64,000 nucleotides of DNA from Planococcus salinarum (GCF_007004625.1 NZ_VIFV01000001.1:186001-250000), one strand, 5' to 3'. Positions 16,480-25,077 are shown, counted from the stretch's first letter. Numbers and translations: made by a program. Notes: generated by a model from the sequence alone, not told the origin.

Positions 16480-17124
16480 ATGGAGGAACTTGAGCTTTTC
16501 CAAGTGAAAGTCCGTAACGCCGCAGCTAGCTCCATGAGTATGAGCGAAGCCATGACGAACCGCTTTCCCGATCTCATGAAAGAGATTACCGATGCAACCG
16601 GAGCACCAAGTGAAGCCGTAGCCACGTCTATCTTCATGAGGCGCTTCGGTTTTTTCATCACTGCTCAGCTTTACTTGTTGGTCCACGGCAAAATGTGGGA
16701 TGGCCCGCTGGATGAGGTGTATATTGAAAATACGGAAGGCAATCTCGGTTTTGTCATTGATGCCCGTTTTATCCGTGAGCGGCGAGATGGCGATTTGGAA
16801 TTTGTAGTGAAACAGTACGCTTATCCGGTTGTCGAAGCATTTCGGCAAGCGGGTCATTTGTCGAAAATTATCCTTTGGGAAAACCTTTGGGGGTATATTA
16901 TCTGGATGTACGGAATGCAGGACAGCCAACAGGGGCAAACAGATGCGGCTACCCTACTTGCAGATGAGTTGTGGCAGCCGGAAATGAAGCGATCCTATTT
17001 CCGCCAATTTTTGAAAGAACGCAGCTTTGAAGAAGCTAAGGACGATTACAAACGGATTACGTGCTGTTTGCTTAAAGAATTGCCGGATGGCGATAAATGC
17101 CCATATTGCCCCCTGGCAAAATGA
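16480..17124 (+). CDS. FhuF-like 2Fe-2S siderophore-iron reductase, copy 1
   Basis: A 214-residue protein of the IucA/IucC C-terminal/FhuF type. The C-terminus ITCCLLKELPDGDKCPYC (last about 22 residues) has the FhuF pattern CC-x10-C-x2-C that binds a 2Fe-2S cluster. The central region has ILWENLWGYIIWMY, shared with the copy at 17667. The enzyme is expected to reduce cytosolic ferric siderophores and free iron. ATG at 16480 starts one base after the fhuC stop; the longer frame from 16312 overlaps fhuC and is rejected. The two Fur boxes upstream fit iron-dependent control. Confidence 0.85.
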   Translation: MEELELFQVKVRNAAASSMSMSEAMTNRFPDLMKEITDATGAPSEAVATSIFMRRFGFFITAQLYLLVHGKMWDGPLDEVYIENTEGNLGFVIDARFIRERRDGDLEFVVKQYAYPVVEAFRQAGHLSKIILWENLWGYIIWMYGMQDSQQGQTDAATLLADELWQPEMKRSYFRQFLKERSFEEAKDDYKRITCCLLKELPDGDKCPYCPLAK

Positions 17125-17153
17125 AAAGCTCCGCGAAGCCGCGGAGCTTTTTT
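17124..17153. terminator. Bidirectional terminator
   Basis: AAAAGCTCCGCG / CGCGGAGCTTTTTT hairpin directly at the stop of FhuF-like copy 1. It also serves the convergent VOC gene. Confidence 0.92.
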
Positions 17154-17157
17154 GCGT

Positions 17158-17520
17158 TTATTTCAGGAACTCAAGCCGGTTGCCGAACGGATCGAACACA
17201 AAAAACCTTTCCACCCCTGGTATACTGTCATCGACTTTAACTTCCATCCCTTTTTCTTTCAGCTGCGTTTGCATTTCCTCATAACCGCTGACTCTGAAAG
17301 CCGGATGTGCTTTTCTGGCAGGAGCAAACGGTTCTTCGATGCCGACGTGGAGCTGGAAACTTCCGAATTCGAACCACACACCGCCTCTTGCCTGCAACGG
17401 CTCCGGCTTTCCGACTTCCTTCATCCCCAGAATACCGCTGTAAAATCCGATTGCCTCCACTTCGCTGCCGCGAGGTGCAGCTACTTGAACATGATCGATC
17501 CTGTCAATTGAAAATTCCAT
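17158..17520 (-). CDS. VOC (glyoxalase/bleomycin resistance) family protein
   Basis: A 120-residue single-chain vicinal oxygen chelate fold. It has an N-terminal DHVQVAAPRGSEVEAIGFYS strand-helix unit, and the C-terminal half has VKVDDSIPGVERFFVFDPFG and ends NRLEFL. Metal ligand candidates are His10, a mid-chain His in FQLHVGIE and the C-terminal Glu of LEF. The family includes dioxygenases, isomerases and antibiotic-binding proteins; the substrate is not identifiable. Confidence 0.85.
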   Translation of the reverse strand: MEFSIDRIDHVQVAAPRGSEVEAIGFYSGILGMKEVGKPEPLQARGGVWFEFGSFQLHVGIEEPFAPARKAHPAFRVSGYEEMQTQLKEKGMEVKVDDSIPGVERFFVFDPFGNRLEFLK

Positions 17521-17666
17521 CTTCCCACCCCTTTCTTCTTAAGAGTACCCATTGCGCCCGGCAAATGAAAGAAGCGAATTTTTATCATTATTCATAACCG
17601 CTGCTTATCACTTTGCAATTCTCCCCTCCTTTCAGTAGCATAGGAGGAAAAGGAGTACGGTTTTTC

Positions 17667-18347
17667 ATGGCATTTCCCGATCAATTAAAAATTATGCTGG
17701 CTTTCCAGTCTGTTGCCGTGGACCGTTCCCCGGCGAATCCTCTGGCACGCGCTGTCGAAACCAGGATAGAAGAACTGATGGCCTGGAGCGGCGCCGAAAA
17801 CGAAGGCGTGGCAGTCTCTTATTTTTTCCGGCAATACGCCCTGTTCGTGTCGGCGCAATTTCAATTGCTGACGTATCAAAACGGCTATTTCGAATGCCCG
17901 GCCGAAGATTTGGCCTTCAATCGGGTACATAATTACGGGTTCAATTTATTGGAGACCCACGTCTCTTCTTCCAGCTTCAAAAAGATCGAAGCCGGCGCAC
18001 GCTTTTCAGCTTTCCACTATATTTTGCACGAACAGACTGCTGCCCTGATCGAAGCATTTCGCAGCTCGGTAAAAATATCGCCGATTATTCTGTGGGACAA
18101 CATTTTGGGTTCGGTCATCTGGTTTTATGCCAATCTGGAACAACGTGATCCGAGGCGGGCCGCAGAGGATTTGGAGTGGCTGATGGATGCGGCGAACTGG
18201 ACACCGATGCGCAAATCCCATTTTGCACGGTTGCTGGGAGACACCTCACTCCGGCAAGCCGTTTCGGGTCCATTGCGGAAAACCTGTTGCCTGTATAAAG
18301 AGCTTCCGCATTTTGACACATGTACCTTTTGCCCGACTCCAAATTAA
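17667..18347 (+). CDS. FhuF-like 2Fe-2S siderophore-iron reductase, copy 2
   Basis: A 226-residue protein sharing the plan of the gene at 16480: a central IILWDNILGSVIWFYANLE and a C-terminal KTCCLYKELPHFDTCTFC with the CC-x10-C-x2-C cluster motif. Sequence identity with copy 1 is low outside these motifs, so the pair is either an old duplication or two separate acquisitions. The start at 17667 is set by AGGAGGAAAAGGAG. It is separated from copy 1 by a terminator and an inverted VOC gene, so it has its own promoter. The two may serve different siderophores. Confidence 0.82.
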   Translation: MAFPDQLKIMLAFQSVAVDRSPANPLARAVETRIEELMAWSGAENEGVAVSYFFRQYALFVSAQFQLLTYQNGYFECPAEDLAFNRVHNYGFNLLETHVSSSSFKKIEAGARFSAFHYILHEQTAALIEAFRSSVKISPIILWDNILGSVIWFYANLEQRDPRRAAEDLEWLMDAANWTPMRKSHFARLLGDTSLRQAVSGPLRKTCCLYKELPHFDTCTFCPTPN

Positions 18348-18419
18348 ACCGCGAAAGATCTGTTGATGGCCATTCCCGGTTATCAGCGGTTTTCAACAAA
18401 ATGGCCCATATACATAAAA

Positions 18420-18447
18420 ACAGCCCCGGCGTCATGCCGGGACTGTT
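18420..18447 (+). terminator. GC-rich hairpin, probable terminator
   Basis: CAGCCCCGGC / GCCGGGaCTG stem follows the FhuF-like gene after about 70 nt. It lacks a clear T-run. A near-identical hairpin recurs at 18854-18881. Confidence 0.55.
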
Positions 18448-18477
18448 ACAGCTTGTTGAGAAAGAAACATTAAAATC

Positions 18478-18617
18478 GATATTCCGCAAAACAGCTTCGC
18501 TTGCCTGGGGGCTCGCGCTGAGCTAACTCGGTCTCGTTTCACTTCGTCCGAGTGGATCTCAGCACTTCGTCGGCATTCGCCTGCTCCCCTGGGCGTCTTC
18601 GCTGTTTTGCTCCATAT
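18478..18617 (+). repeat. Structured interspersed repeat, family B (truncated copy 2)
   Basis: It shares CGATATTCCGCAAAACAGC, the CTCGCGCTGAGCTAACTCGG region and GCGTCTTCGCTGTTTTGCTC with the copies at 6058-6291 and 55165-55422, but lacks their second half (the AATAAGACGAG part). Confidence 0.75.
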
Positions 18618-18689
18618 CTCAGATCACTTTCTATAAAGGAATACACTTTATGTGTGTTGCAAGCTAGAAAGTGGATACTTCCATTCTGC

Positions 18690-18849
18690 ACAAAACAGAA
18701 TGAAGCGTCAGGCGGCGACTCCTGCGGGAACCAGAGCGAGCCTGAGACCCCGCAGTGAGCGAAGCGAGCGAGGAGGCTTAGGCCGCTCCCCGCGGAATGC
18801 GTCCGCCTAGAGCGAAATGATTGGAGAAGTTGTCGGTTTCTCGACAGCC
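18690..18849 (+). repeat. Bacillaceae-type interspersed repeat (family C, single copy)
   Basis: The segment containing GGCGGCGACTCCTGCGGGAA, CCTGAGACCCCGCAGTGAGC, GAGGAGGCTTAGGCC and GCGGAATGCGTCCGCC resembles, from memory, a GC-rich repeat scattered through many Bacillaceae genomes. There is no coding content. It abuts the family B copy. Confidence 0.6.
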
Positions 18850-18853
18850 TGAA

Positions 18854-18881
18854 ACAGCCCCGGCGTCATGCCGGGGCTGTT
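18854..18881 (-). terminator. Terminator of the aeRF1-type gene
   Basis: ACAGCCCCGGC / GCCGGGGCTGT hairpin a few bases past the stop at 18884 on the minus strand, followed by TTTC. Its sequence is nearly identical to the hairpin at 18420-18447. Confidence 0.7.
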
Positions 18882-18883
18882 CT

Positions 18884-19756
18884 TTATTTCTCAAATACTT
18901 CGTGCAGGATGTTTCCCGGTGAGCTGTTGATAAGATTTTTATAGACACAGCTTTCAGGTTTTTTGGGAAGGGATTTCGCAAAAGATTTCGCGTGTTCAGG
19001 ATCACCGACCACATGAATTTGTTCCCATTTTCGTTCTTTTTTCAGTTTCTCGATTTTACTGCCCATGTCTTTATAAAAGCGCTCGAGATTTTCTTTCAAG
19101 CGATGATCAAGCTCGTCTGTCGGGCTGCCACCGCCACTGCCGCCGATTACCGGGCTATTGCCCCCGGCAGCGCCGCCTCCGACTGAACCCGCTCCTTGTC
19201 CTGATGCGCGTCCCTGGATTTTCCCGGAACTGCGGACTCCTTTTTGTTCCGTCCAGACTTCGAGGCCGGAGTCGAACTCATAAAATTTTTCTTCGTTGAT
19301 GATTCCCATTGAGGTATCCAAAATGCGGATTCCTTTAAGGCTTGGTAAAATAACACCGGCATATGGATACGCTTTGTACATATACCTCAGTTGATCCAGG
19401 ACCGGCTCGGTTTCCCAGTGGAAATTGGTTTTAACCGGAACCTGTACATAATGGACTGACCAAAGATCTTTATGCGGAGATGCAAAAATAACGACACCCT
19501 TTTGGAGGTCGTCCTGATTATCGTTTATTTCTCTTTCCACTTTTTTCTTTAAATTCCTGTAAGCTTTGATTTCGTCTTCGTTGTTGGAAGCTTCCAGGTA
19601 CTCTTCCATTCTTTTAAGGCCATTCTTCAGATGAATTCTCCAAGCACCATTTTGCGCATTTAAATCTGCAGGATTCGTATTCAGGTAGACACTTAAAACA
19701 CAGCGGTCTTCACACTTGAAATTTTTTAATTCCTGGATTTCATCGTATAATGTCAT
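18884..19756 (-). CDS. VLRF1/aeRF1-type release factor family protein
   Basis: A 290-residue protein. The N-terminal two thirds (about 1-175) have the pattern of the bacterial eRF1-like family: CVLSVYLNTNPADLN near 19-33, GVVIFASPHKDLWSVHYVQV (about 87-106) and LPSLKGIRILDTSMG. A glycine-rich loop follows (SGQGAGSVGGGAAGG, about 185-200) at the place where release factors carry the GGQ loop. A helical C-terminal part holds VHVVGD-like residues. Known relatives act at ribosomes in peptide release or rescue, but a canonical GGQ is not evident here. A perfect SigB promoter precedes it, so it is likely stress induced. Confidence 0.7.
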   Translation of the reverse strand: MTLYDEIQELKNFKCEDRCVLSVYLNTNPADLNAQNGAWRIHLKNGLKRMEEYLEASNNEDEIKAYRNLKKKVEREINDNQDDLQKGVVIFASPHKDLWSVHYVQVPVKTNFHWETEPVLDQLRYMYKAYPYAGVILPSLKGIRILDTSMGIINEEKFYEFDSGLEVWTEQKGVRSSGKIQGRASGQGAGSVGGGAAGGNSPVIGGSGGGSPTDELDHRLKENLERFYKDMGSKIEKLKKERKWEQIHVVGDPEHAKSFAKSLPKKPESCVYKNLINSSPGNILHEVFEK

Positions 19757-19795
19757 GCATTCATCATCCTCCCTATTTCCTTACTTGTTACCTGA

Positions 19796-19820
19796 ATACC
19801 CCAACACTTCGATTTTAAAC
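19796..19820 (-). promoter_or_regulatory. SigB promoter (perfect consensus)
   Basis: GTTTAA, a 13-nt spacer, then GGGTAT on the minus strand, about 40 nt upstream of the aeRF1-type gene. Both hexamers match the B. subtilis SigB consensus exactly. Confidence 0.85.
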
Positions 19821-19918
19821 TGGCATTTTTTTTAATTTAAAATATTCCAAAAGTTTATTTTTTCGAGGCAGGTGGTAAACAGAGATTAGTTACAAAATTC
19901 AAAGGAGAGTGTTAAAGA

Positions 19919-20230
19919 ATGGAAAATGTTAATAAAAAAGTAGATGACAAGCTGAAAAATTTTGACGATGAGAAAAAAGAGGACATTTTGGCGAATTTCA
20001 ACCACTTCAAACAATATTTAAACGATAAAGTTGAAATTGGTGAGAAAATGGGGTTAAGTGAAGAACGCCTTGCCCAAATCACTGAAAAGGTTGCAAACTA
20101 TCTGGCCAAAAACGAAGAACCTAAAAACCGCGAAGAGCATCTTCTTCAAGAGCTGTGGAAAGTCGGCGAAAAAGAAGAGAGACACATGCTGGCTCATATG
20201 CTGTTGCGCATGGTCCAAAAAGAATCGTAA
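19919..20230 (+). CDS. DUF3243 family protein (YmfJ type)
   Basis: A 103-residue, entirely helical and highly charged protein. Family landmarks are FNHFKQYLNDKVEIGEKMGL (about 30-49) and the C-terminal HMLAHMLLRMVQ. DUF3243 proteins are widespread in Bacillales and have no known biochemical role. AAAGGAGAG precedes ATG. It is divergent from the aeRF1-type gene and has its own terminator. Confidence 0.85.
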   Translation: MENVNKKVDDKLKNFDDEKKEDILANFNHFKQYLNDKVEIGEKMGLSEERLAQITEKVANYLAKNEEPKNREEHLLQELWKVGEKEERHMLAHMLLRMVQKES

Positions 20231-20246
20231 AAATTTCCAGACATAC

Positions 20247-20279
20247 AAAAGGGCATCGGTTTTCACCGATGCCCTTTTG
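20247..20279. terminator. Terminator between convergent genes
   Basis: AAAAGGGCATCGGT / ACCGATGCCCTTTT hairpin after the DUF3243 gene. Confidence 0.92.
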
Positions 20280-20328
20280 TTGTGCCGAAAATTATAGACG
20301 ACTGTCAAGGCTCCTATTTCGCGAAGCG

Positions 20329-21597
20329 CTACCCAACAGTGCGTTTTTCAAAAGCCCTGAACATAAGGAGATAAACAGCGCCGCTGAAAATCGCCACAAT
20401 GCCCAGAATCGTGAAGGTCCAATTGAAACCGAACCAGGCAGTCATCGGTATCGCCACTGGCGCAATCATCCGCCCGATCGTATAACGCAGGCTGGCAGCG
20501 GCAAAATACTGTCCGCGCATATCTTCCGGCGCCAGTTTCGAGATAAAGCTCTGCTGAATCCCGACCACCATCAATTCTGCGAGCGTAAAAATGCCCATTG
20601 CAACGACAAATACCCAGAAGAACGAAGTGACCGGAAACAGCAGCATGGCAGCTCCGTATAATAATGCAGAGGTGAAGAACACCCATTTTTCAGGATATCT
20701 CGTCATCCAACGTGTAATAAATACGGTAAACAGCGCAACCAATAAGCCGTTTTCAGCCAGCAGGATACCAAATGAAGTCTCGCCGGTGACTTTCCATTCA
20801 TTGCCGAAAAACGACGCTATTGTCTGGCTGTCGATTGTTTCCTTAAGATAGATTGGAATCAGCAGATCCAGCTGCATGAAGGTTTGGGCCCCTAAAATGC
20901 CGGCAACGACAAACAGCAGGAAAACCCGGTCTTTGAAAATAATGCCGTACTCCTTAAATTGCTTTGATACAGCGCCAACCCAGCCGGTCGCTTCTTCTGT
21001 GGCCCATTTGTCCATCATTTTCTGCGACAGGGTTTCGTCCGTAAACAACCGGAGCACCAAACCGAGCAGCAGTGATATGACAGCGACCACCAGCAATAAC
21101 TCGAAGCGGTAGGAAAAGAACAGCACAGCGCCGATCAAGGGACCTACTACAACAGCGATATTCAAGGTTGTATAAAAAATTGCAAAGACGTCGCTGCGGT
21201 ATTTTTCCGGTATGACGTCCGCAATCATCGCTTGGCTTGCCGGCCAGTATAACGAGCCGCCCATGCCCGCAAGTGTAAACGCGACAAAACTGATCTCCGG
21301 CGACTGGAGCCACGGTGAGTTTGCCAAAGCAAAGAGCAGGAATGCAAATCCCTGTCCGATCGACGCTATAATCAGCATGCGCCTTCTCCCATAACGATCG
21401 GCTAAATAGCCGCCCACCAGATTCGCCGCGACCGAAAAGATTTGAGAGATGACAAGCAGCAGGCCCGCCATCCCTTTTCCAAATTCCTCCGCGAAATAGA
21501 TCGCTAGAAATGGAAAGACCATCCAATAACTTGTGTTCATAAAAAACTCGCCGACAAGGCGCACTTTCAAACTTCTGTTCCAATCTTTGATTTTCAT
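20329..21597 (-). CDS. Major facilitator superfamily transporter (drug efflux type)
   Basis: About 422 residues with twelve predicted helices. The loop after helix 2 carries the MFS signature GGYLADRYGRRRM (about 63-75), and helix 5 has the GGSLYWPASQA region typical of antiporters. A longer hydrophilic loop lies between helices 6 and 7 (about 190-220). The start at 21597 (GGGGA, 7 nt) is preferred to 21603. The substrate cannot be deduced. The gene stands alone between convergent and tandem neighbours. Confidence 0.85.
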   Translation of the reverse strand: MKIKDWNRSLKVRLVGEFFMNTSYWMVFPFLAIYFAEEFGKGMAGLLLVISQIFSVAANLVGGYLADRYGRRRMLIIASIGQGFAFLLFALANSPWLQSPEISFVAFTLAGMGGSLYWPASQAMIADVIPEKYRSDVFAIFYTTLNIAVVVGPLIGAVLFFSYRFELLLVVAVISLLLGLVLRLFTDETLSQKMMDKWATEEATGWVGAVSKQFKEYGIIFKDRVFLLFVVAGILGAQTFMQLDLLIPIYLKETIDSQTIASFFGNEWKVTGETSFGILLAENGLLVALFTVFITRWMTRYPEKWVFFTSALLYGAAMLLFPVTSFFWVFVVAMGIFTLAELMVVGIQQSFISKLAPEDMRGQYFAAASLRYTIGRMIAPVAIPMTAWFGFNWTFTILGIVAIFSGAVYLLMFRAFEKRTVG

Positions 21598-21644
21598 TGT
21601 CATTTCCCCGCGTTCTCTAATCTCTTACGCCCTGATGTATTTTT

Positions 21645-23774
21645 TTATCCGTTGACCAGCTCCAGCAATTTATAGCTGAGACAAATATCGATCATGAGGT
21701 CTTTTCTTTCTTTTGCAAACTGGATTGAAATCCGCTCGTGGTCCCGTTCCATTATTTCTCCGATGCCGAAAACCCGGTGGCGTACTGTTGCCCCTTCGAC
21801 GAGCGCGTCCTGGTCGTTCACAGCATCCGGGTTATCAGGCACTTTCACTTTCACCGGTGTGCTGGCAACTGCGCGTTTTGGCGTTTGTCGCGCCTTTTCC
21901 GGAAGAATGATGTCGTTCACTTCATCAAGAAAGCGGGAACCGCTGCCATAGCTGATCAACTCCAGATGGGTTTTTGCACGAGTCATGCCCACATAGAAAA
22001 GTCGGCGCGCTTCTTCCAGCGTATCCGGCTTTTCGGCATCTTCTTCTGTCGGGATGACGCCTTCCACCAGATCGATCATATAAACCCGGTCATATTCGAG
22101 ACCCTTAGCACTGTGAAATGTCGACAGGGTCATCATATCGTCCGTTTTTTCAGCTTTTGCCTGCTGCGTCACTGCCTCGAGTTCCTTCAGCCTTTTTGCA
22201 AATTCCACCATCGAAGAAAGGGGCTCAGCAATCTGTTCAAGTGTCACAAGGATTTGGGAAAGGTAGTTGAGACGCATTCCGAATTTTTCTGCCCGGCTGG
22301 CAAGCATCTGGTCATAGCCGAGGTCCGCCCGTATCGTCCGTATAACTTTCAGGGGCTTCATCGTACGCATAGCCTCGAACCACTTCTTCTGCTCGGCGAT
22401 GATTTTCAATTGGTAGTCCTTCATCGTGACGCTGCGGGGAATTTCGTCCAAAGCGTTTGTGCCGCCTGGTTTCATGCGGCTCAGGAAGCGCAACTGGCTT
22501 CCCGACCAATAGGCATTCGTCTTGGAGGCGATTTTCGAGTAAATATCCACCCGTTCCGGCTTCAGGCTGAATCGCATGAAATTCAACATGTCTTCCACAA
22601 TCCAATGGGAAAAAAAGCGGTTGTCGGCATCTTTCATATAGAAAGGAATGCCAAGACGGTCGAGCTCACTCATCAGCAGGGTCGAAGACGAATTGTTGCG
22701 GTACAGAATCGCCACATCCCCGAAATCATCCAATTGCCCAAGCTCTTTCATCAGGTATTTCAATTGCGCATCATCTGATGCCAGGCGTTTCAAAACGATC
22801 GGCGGTCCCTCGCCCAGTTTCGTGAACATGTTTTTGTCATGCCGTTTTTTATTCGTTTTGATAAACCGATTGGCAGTATGAACAATCGTTCCGGACGAAC
22901 GGTAATTCCGCTCCATTTTCATAATATAGGCGTTCGGGTAAACGTCTTTGAATTTCAGTAAATATGTCGGTTCAGCCGCTCGCCAGGTGTAAATCGATTG
23001 ATCATCGTCCGCCACCACGCAAAGGTTCTGATGGCGCTGCACCAGCTTTTCCACAATCGAATGCTGGACCAGTGAGGTATCCTGGCTTTCATCGGTCATG
23101 ACATAATCCCATTTATCCTGATACTTCGCCAGCAATGCCGTGTCTTTTTCCAAAGCTTCGTTCGCCAGTGTCAGCATGTCATCGAAATCCACCAGGCGGA
23201 TATCGTGGTTTTCCTTGAATGCCTCATACGTCTTCAAAATTTCTGCCGCTCCGGTAAACGGTTCTTTCAACCCGGACCAGCGTTCTCTTGGCAGCATCTT
23301 GTTTTTGACAAAGCTGATGAAGGACATCAGCTCTTCCAGCTGGTCTTCGGTTGCCGGTTCGTCATTTTCTGTATGGTACATTTCCTTCAGCAATCGCTTC
23401 TTATGCAGGCCGTTTGTTTCGCTTCCTTCAATCATCATGTATTTGGAGTTTGCCAGATACTCTCTTGTTATCCGAAAAGCCAGACTGTGGATCGTTGAGA
23501 AATCCACCTCGGGAAGCGCCGGAAAAAACCTTCGGAAGCGCTCCCGCATATCATTGGCCGAAGCCTTGCTGAAAGTGATTGCCTTGATCCGGTGAGGAGC
23601 CACACCCTTCTCTTCGATCAAGTAGCCCGAGCGCATGATCATTGTAGTGGTCTTTCCCGAACCCGGACATGCAAGAAGAAGCAAGGGACCTTCCGTTCGC
23701 TCCACTGCTTTTCTCTGCACCTTATTCAATTCCACACCCAGCTGCTGCTTTTTCCGTTCAAAAAAATCAGTCAT
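21645..23774 (-). CDS. UvrD/Rep-type superfamily 1 DNA helicase
   Basis: A 709-residue helicase resembling B. subtilis YjcD more than PcrA in length and C-terminus. Motifs in order: Q-motif LNKVQRKAV (about 16-24), Walker A ACPGSGKTT (about 35-43), motif II DESQDTS, motif III DDDQSIYTWRAA, motif IV NYRSSGTIV, motif V TFHSAKGLEYDRVY and motif VI RRLFYVGMTRAK. The C-terminal tail (about 620-709) has the VRHRVFGIGEI region, a Tudor-like segment seen in PcrA that binds RNA polymerase. Start 23774 follows GGAGGACACAAA; the ATG 24 nt upstream overlaps that site. Its role is DNA unwinding in repair or conflict resolution. Confidence 0.92.
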   Translation of the reverse strand: MTDFFERKKQQLGVELNKVQRKAVERTEGPLLLLACPGSGKTTTMIMRSGYLIEEKGVAPHRIKAITFSKASANDMRERFRRFFPALPEVDFSTIHSLAFRITREYLANSKYMMIEGSETNGLHKKRLLKEMYHTENDEPATEDQLEELMSFISFVKNKMLPRERWSGLKEPFTGAAEILKTYEAFKENHDIRLVDFDDMLTLANEALEKDTALLAKYQDKWDYVMTDESQDTSLVQHSIVEKLVQRHQNLCVVADDDQSIYTWRAAEPTYLLKFKDVYPNAYIMKMERNYRSSGTIVHTANRFIKTNKKRHDKNMFTKLGEGPPIVLKRLASDDAQLKYLMKELGQLDDFGDVAILYRNNSSSTLLMSELDRLGIPFYMKDADNRFFSHWIVEDMLNFMRFSLKPERVDIYSKIASKTNAYWSGSQLRFLSRMKPGGTNALDEIPRSVTMKDYQLKIIAEQKKWFEAMRTMKPLKVIRTIRADLGYDQMLASRAEKFGMRLNYLSQILVTLEQIAEPLSSMVEFAKRLKELEAVTQQAKAEKTDDMMTLSTFHSAKGLEYDRVYMIDLVEGVIPTEEDAEKPDTLEEARRLFYVGMTRAKTHLELISYGSGSRFLDEVNDIILPEKARQTPKRAVASTPVKVKVPDNPDAVNDQDALVEGATVRHRVFGIGEIMERDHERISIQFAKERKDLMIDICLSYKLLELVNG

Positions 23775-23815
23775 TTTGTGTCCTCCGAAATTTTTCAATA
23801 CTGCTATTCTACCAC

Positions 23816-23850
23816 AAAAAAAGGACCCCGCTTATCTCGGATCCTCTTTT
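23816..23850 (-). terminator. Terminator of the GSP17M-like gene
   Basis: GAGGATCCGAGATAAGCGGGGTCC-type stem followed by TTTTTTT on the minus strand. Confidence 0.75.
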
Positions 23851-23867
23851 GTATCTCAAACAACATT

Positions 23868-24401
23868 TCACCTGCCATTATCATCGGATTCCCTTTTCCG
23901 GTGCACGTGTCCTTCTTTTTCATCTGCATAATGGCGGCTGTCCAACTCCACCTTTTCTTCCCGTTCGGTAGCAGCTGGAGTTGCATTCTTCGATTGCTTC
24001 TGTCTGTTCTGAAGTTCTGTTTTTTCTTTTTCACCCAGTTTGAACGAATCCCCGCCAACTTCCTTGAAACGGCTTTCATAGTCTTTATTTACATACAACA
24101 GCAATTTGCCATCTTCCAACTCTTTCTGATGTTTCTCTGCTTCATGTTCAGAGAGGTGCATACTTTCAAAAGCCAATTCCATTTGGTTGTTATCCGTCAG
24201 AAAAGAAGTGAAGCTGTCCATCCAATTACCTTGTTCCGCGTAATGGTCAATATTCGTCTTCCCTTTAACCATTGATAACTGTCCGTCTTTTTTGGCCATT
24301 ATATACATATCGCTTTCAGAATAGCCCTCTTGCTTCAACTTTTTAATCTGTTGCAAAGCCTGATCTTCAGTTTCATAAGTTTCTATAAAGTGCTTATCCA
24401 A
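23868..24401 (-). CDS. General stress protein 17M-like (YflT domain), copy 1
   Basis: About 177 residues. The N-terminal 105 residues form the YflT/general stress 17M fold: HFIETYETEDQALQQIKKLK, DMYIMAKKDGQLSMVKG and the C-terminal strand of the domain with GKLLLYVNKD. A charged, disordered tail follows. The start is set at a TTG (24401) because AAGGAG is then 7 nt upstream and the protein begins MDKHFIETY, matching MNRHFIESY of the next gene. Relatives are SigB-controlled in B. subtilis, but no SigB box is visible directly upstream; read-through from 25043 is possible. Confidence 0.8.
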   Translation of the reverse strand: MDKHFIETYETEDQALQQIKKLKQEGYSESDMYIMAKKDGQLSMVKGKTNIDHYAEQGNWMDSFTSFLTDNNQMELAFESMHLSEHEAEKHQKELEDGKLLLYVNKDYESRFKEVGGDSFKLGEKEKTELQNRQKQSKNATPAATEREEKVELDSRHYADEKEGHVHRKRESDDNGR

Positions 24402-24497
24402 ATCCACCACTCCTTGAAGCTGGATTTCAATCTGCCTTCAGGAAAATTCATCCAGCGTTTAATGTGAATCCCCCAATCGGGTTGTTCCGCATTCCCG

Positions 24498-25043
24498 CTA
24501 ATGTTTCTTCTGTTTTCTTTTCGAGGGTGCTTGTTCCTTAAGCGGCTGGGCATCCCACGGTTTAAACGTTTCATAATGCTTGCGGTCGATGCTTATTTTC
24601 TCTATTTCATTTTGGTCAATATAATGCCGGGGAAACAGGGGATGCCTGTCTGCTATCAGTGTATCCGCAGGCTGTTGCGTTTCCCTGAATTCCATCCGAC
24701 AGGGTTCTTGCGGGGAAACTCTATTGGTTTCATTATAAAAAAATAACAGCTCCCCTTCTGAAAGATGCCGGTAAAGCTCAGTAATTCCCTGCGCGTTTTC
24801 TTCCGCTTCCAATATATAAGGAAAGACATGTCTGCTTCTGATGAACATGCCGAAACGGCCCATGCCTTTACCTTCCGCTGCATGGTACTCAACATCGGTG
24901 CTGGTGCGGATCCTCGTCAGCTGCTCACTCGACCGCGCTACTACGTACATATCGGTTTGGGCATATCCCAGTATCTTCAGCTCTTCGATTTTGCGGAGTA
25001 TCTCCCGCTCGTCTTCGTAGCTCTCGATGAAATGACGATTCAT
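24498..25043 (-). CDS. General stress protein 17M-like (YflT domain), copy 2
   Basis: 181 residues. The N-terminal YflT-type domain (HFIESYEDEREILRKIEELK, TDMYVVARSSEQL, EGELLFFYNE) ends near residue 100. A tail of about 80 residues of unknown nature follows, with KISIDRKHYETF and a Lys-rich end. The start at 25043 (GTGGAG, 8 nt) is preferred over the in-frame GTG at 25052. A good SigB promoter lies at 25078-25103. Function at molecular level is unknown. Confidence 0.82.
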   Translation of the reverse strand: MNRHFIESYEDEREILRKIEELKILGYAQTDMYVVARSSEQLTRIRTSTDVEYHAAEGKGMGRFGMFIRSRHVFPYILEAEENAQGITELYRHLSEGELLFFYNETNRVSPQEPCRMEFRETQQPADTLIADRHPLFPRHYIDQNEIEKISIDRKHYETFKPWDAQPLKEQAPSKRKQKKH

Positions 25044-25077
25044 CTTTTCCACTCCACTCTATCGGGCTACTCTTTTT

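Noticed and set aside
18478-18849. Repeat cluster as a CRISPR array or insertion sequence
   Set aside because: No regular repeat-spacer pattern, no transposase frame and no clear terminal inverted repeats with target duplication.
21738-22778. 346-codon plus-strand open frame antisense to the helicase
   Set aside because: Shadow of the helicase frame; Cys/His/Arg-rich composition and no family resemblance.
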